Positions 5,547-6,073 of a DNA stretch of 6,073 bases are shown here, one piece after another. A program made the translations under genes and the position numbers. Location of the stretch: positions 1 to 6,073 of the forward strand of contig JAEYTQ010000534.1 of the NCBI GenBank assembly GCA_023433965.1, given 5' to 3'. How positions within the stretch are numbered: the first letter of the stretch is position 1; the number at the start of each line of letters is the position of its first letter. The notes beneath the pieces are model-generated. The model was not told where the DNA came from. It searched no databases and saw only the letters and a program-made list of their open reading frames with translations. This stretch comes from Pseudomonadota bacterium. GTDB lineage: Bacteria; Pseudomonadota; Alphaproteobacteria; Rhizobiales; Xanthobacteraceae.

Positions 5547-6073
5547 TCAGCTCTCGTCGGTTGCTGGCAGCGTGAAGCGGAATGTCGCTCCTCCGGCTGC
5601 GTTGCTCTCGGCCCACATGCGGCCCCCATGCGCCTCGATGATCGAACGGCTGATGGAAAGCCCCACGCCCATGCCGGTGTCCTTGGTGGTGAAGAAGGTC
5701 TGGAACAGGTTCGGAATGACGTCGTCCCGGAATCCCACGCCGGTGTCGGAGACCTCCACCTCGATCATGTCGTCGCCGACCCGGCTGTTGGCGACGACGA
5801 GCTCGCGCCGCTGCGACTGCGCCATGGCTTCGAGCGCGTTCCGGAACAGGTTGACCATCACCTGCTGAATCTGCACCCGGTCCGCCAGGACGAGATCGGC
5901 GTCAGGATCGAGGCTGAATCGGAGCTGCACGTTCTGCTCGCGCGCGCCGGCCAGCCCGAGCGCGCCGGCTTCCTCGATCAGCTTGGACAGGCTCTCGACC
6001 CGCTTCTCCGATTCGCCGCGGGAGACGAAGTCGCGCAGACGGCGGATGATCTGGCCGGCGCGCAAGGCCTGCT
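5547..6073 (-). CDS. fixL: FixL, oxygen-sensing histidine kinase, C-terminal part only
   Basis: This is the last ~175 residues of FixL. The 5' part, including the heme-binding PAS domain and the phosphorylated His, lies beyond the window, so oxygen sensing cannot be verified here. The TTG at 6065 is an internal leucine, and the frame runs off the edge with QALRAGQIIRRLRDF, the second helix of the dimerisation/phosphotransfer domain. The HATPase_c domain then shows its standard boxes: N box VNLFRNALEAM (from about 5855), G1 box DTGVGF (5747-5730), F box FQTFFTTK, and G2 box GMGVGLSISRSI (from 5675). All ATP-binding features look intact. The assignment to FixL and not another kinase rests on the adjacent fixJ, the 3-base spacing and family resemblance of the visible sequence. 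Confidence 0.93.
   Translation of the reverse strand, partial: QALRAGQIIRRLRDFVSRGESEKRVESLSKLIEEAGALGLAGAREQNVQLRFSLDPDADLVLADRVQIQQVMVNLFRNALEAMAQSQRRELVVANSRVGDDMIEVEVSDTGVGFRDDVIPNLFQTFFTTKDTGMGVGLSISRSIIEAHGGRMWAESNAAGGATFRFTLPATDES

Noticed and set aside
6063..6065. TTG as the start of a short 172-residue kinase
   Set aside because: The frame continues to the window edge with the expected FixL helix, so the codon is an internal leucine of a gene cut by the window.

Overview
The window looks like chromosome from an alphaproteobacterium of the Bradyrhizobium / Rhodopseudomonas group, most likely Bradyrhizobium. The DNA is GC-rich throughout. The minus strand carries fixL-fixJ-receiver-fixK2, which is the gene order I know from the Bradyrhizobium japonicum/diazoefficiens oxygen-control locus. 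The FixJ and FixK proteins also carry the residues known from those proteins. The genus is an inference from gene content and remembered sequences, not from a search.

Left half, plus strand (1-3599): three genes are packed head to tail with gaps of 22 and 17 bases. The first is the 3' part of a glycogen-debranching / amylo-alpha-1,6-glucosidase-type enzyme whose start lies outside the window. The second is a small exported PRC-barrel protein. The third is a 12-helix major facilitator transporter with a TTG start. The spacing and good Shine-Dalgarno sites suggest co-transcription, but no pathway obviously links the three.

Right half, minus strand (6073 down to 3664): the 3' part of fixL (sensor kinase ATPase domain), fixJ (receiver plus LuxR-type DNA-binding domain), a stand-alone receiver protein, and fixK2 (CRP/FNR-family activator). 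In the known cascade, low oxygen activates FixL, FixL phosphorylates FixJ, and FixJ~P switches on fixK2. FixK2 then drives genes for high-affinity respiration, denitrification and other microoxic functions. A likely FixJ-binding site lies in the 103-base gap between the receiver gene and fixK2.

The two halves converge. The 64 bases between the stops hold a hairpin followed, on the minus strand, by a T-rich tract, which is a good terminator for the fixK2 transcript.

Most of the window is conserved and recognisable. The points most worth checking are: the four-cysteine single-domain receiver as a possible FixT-like feedback protein; the fixK2 start codon, where the ribosome-binding site favours the second ATG and so gives the published cysteine number 183; and the FixJ operator. 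No tRNA, rRNA, CRISPR array, insertion sequence or phage feature was seen, and no stretch over 300 bases lacks a gene.
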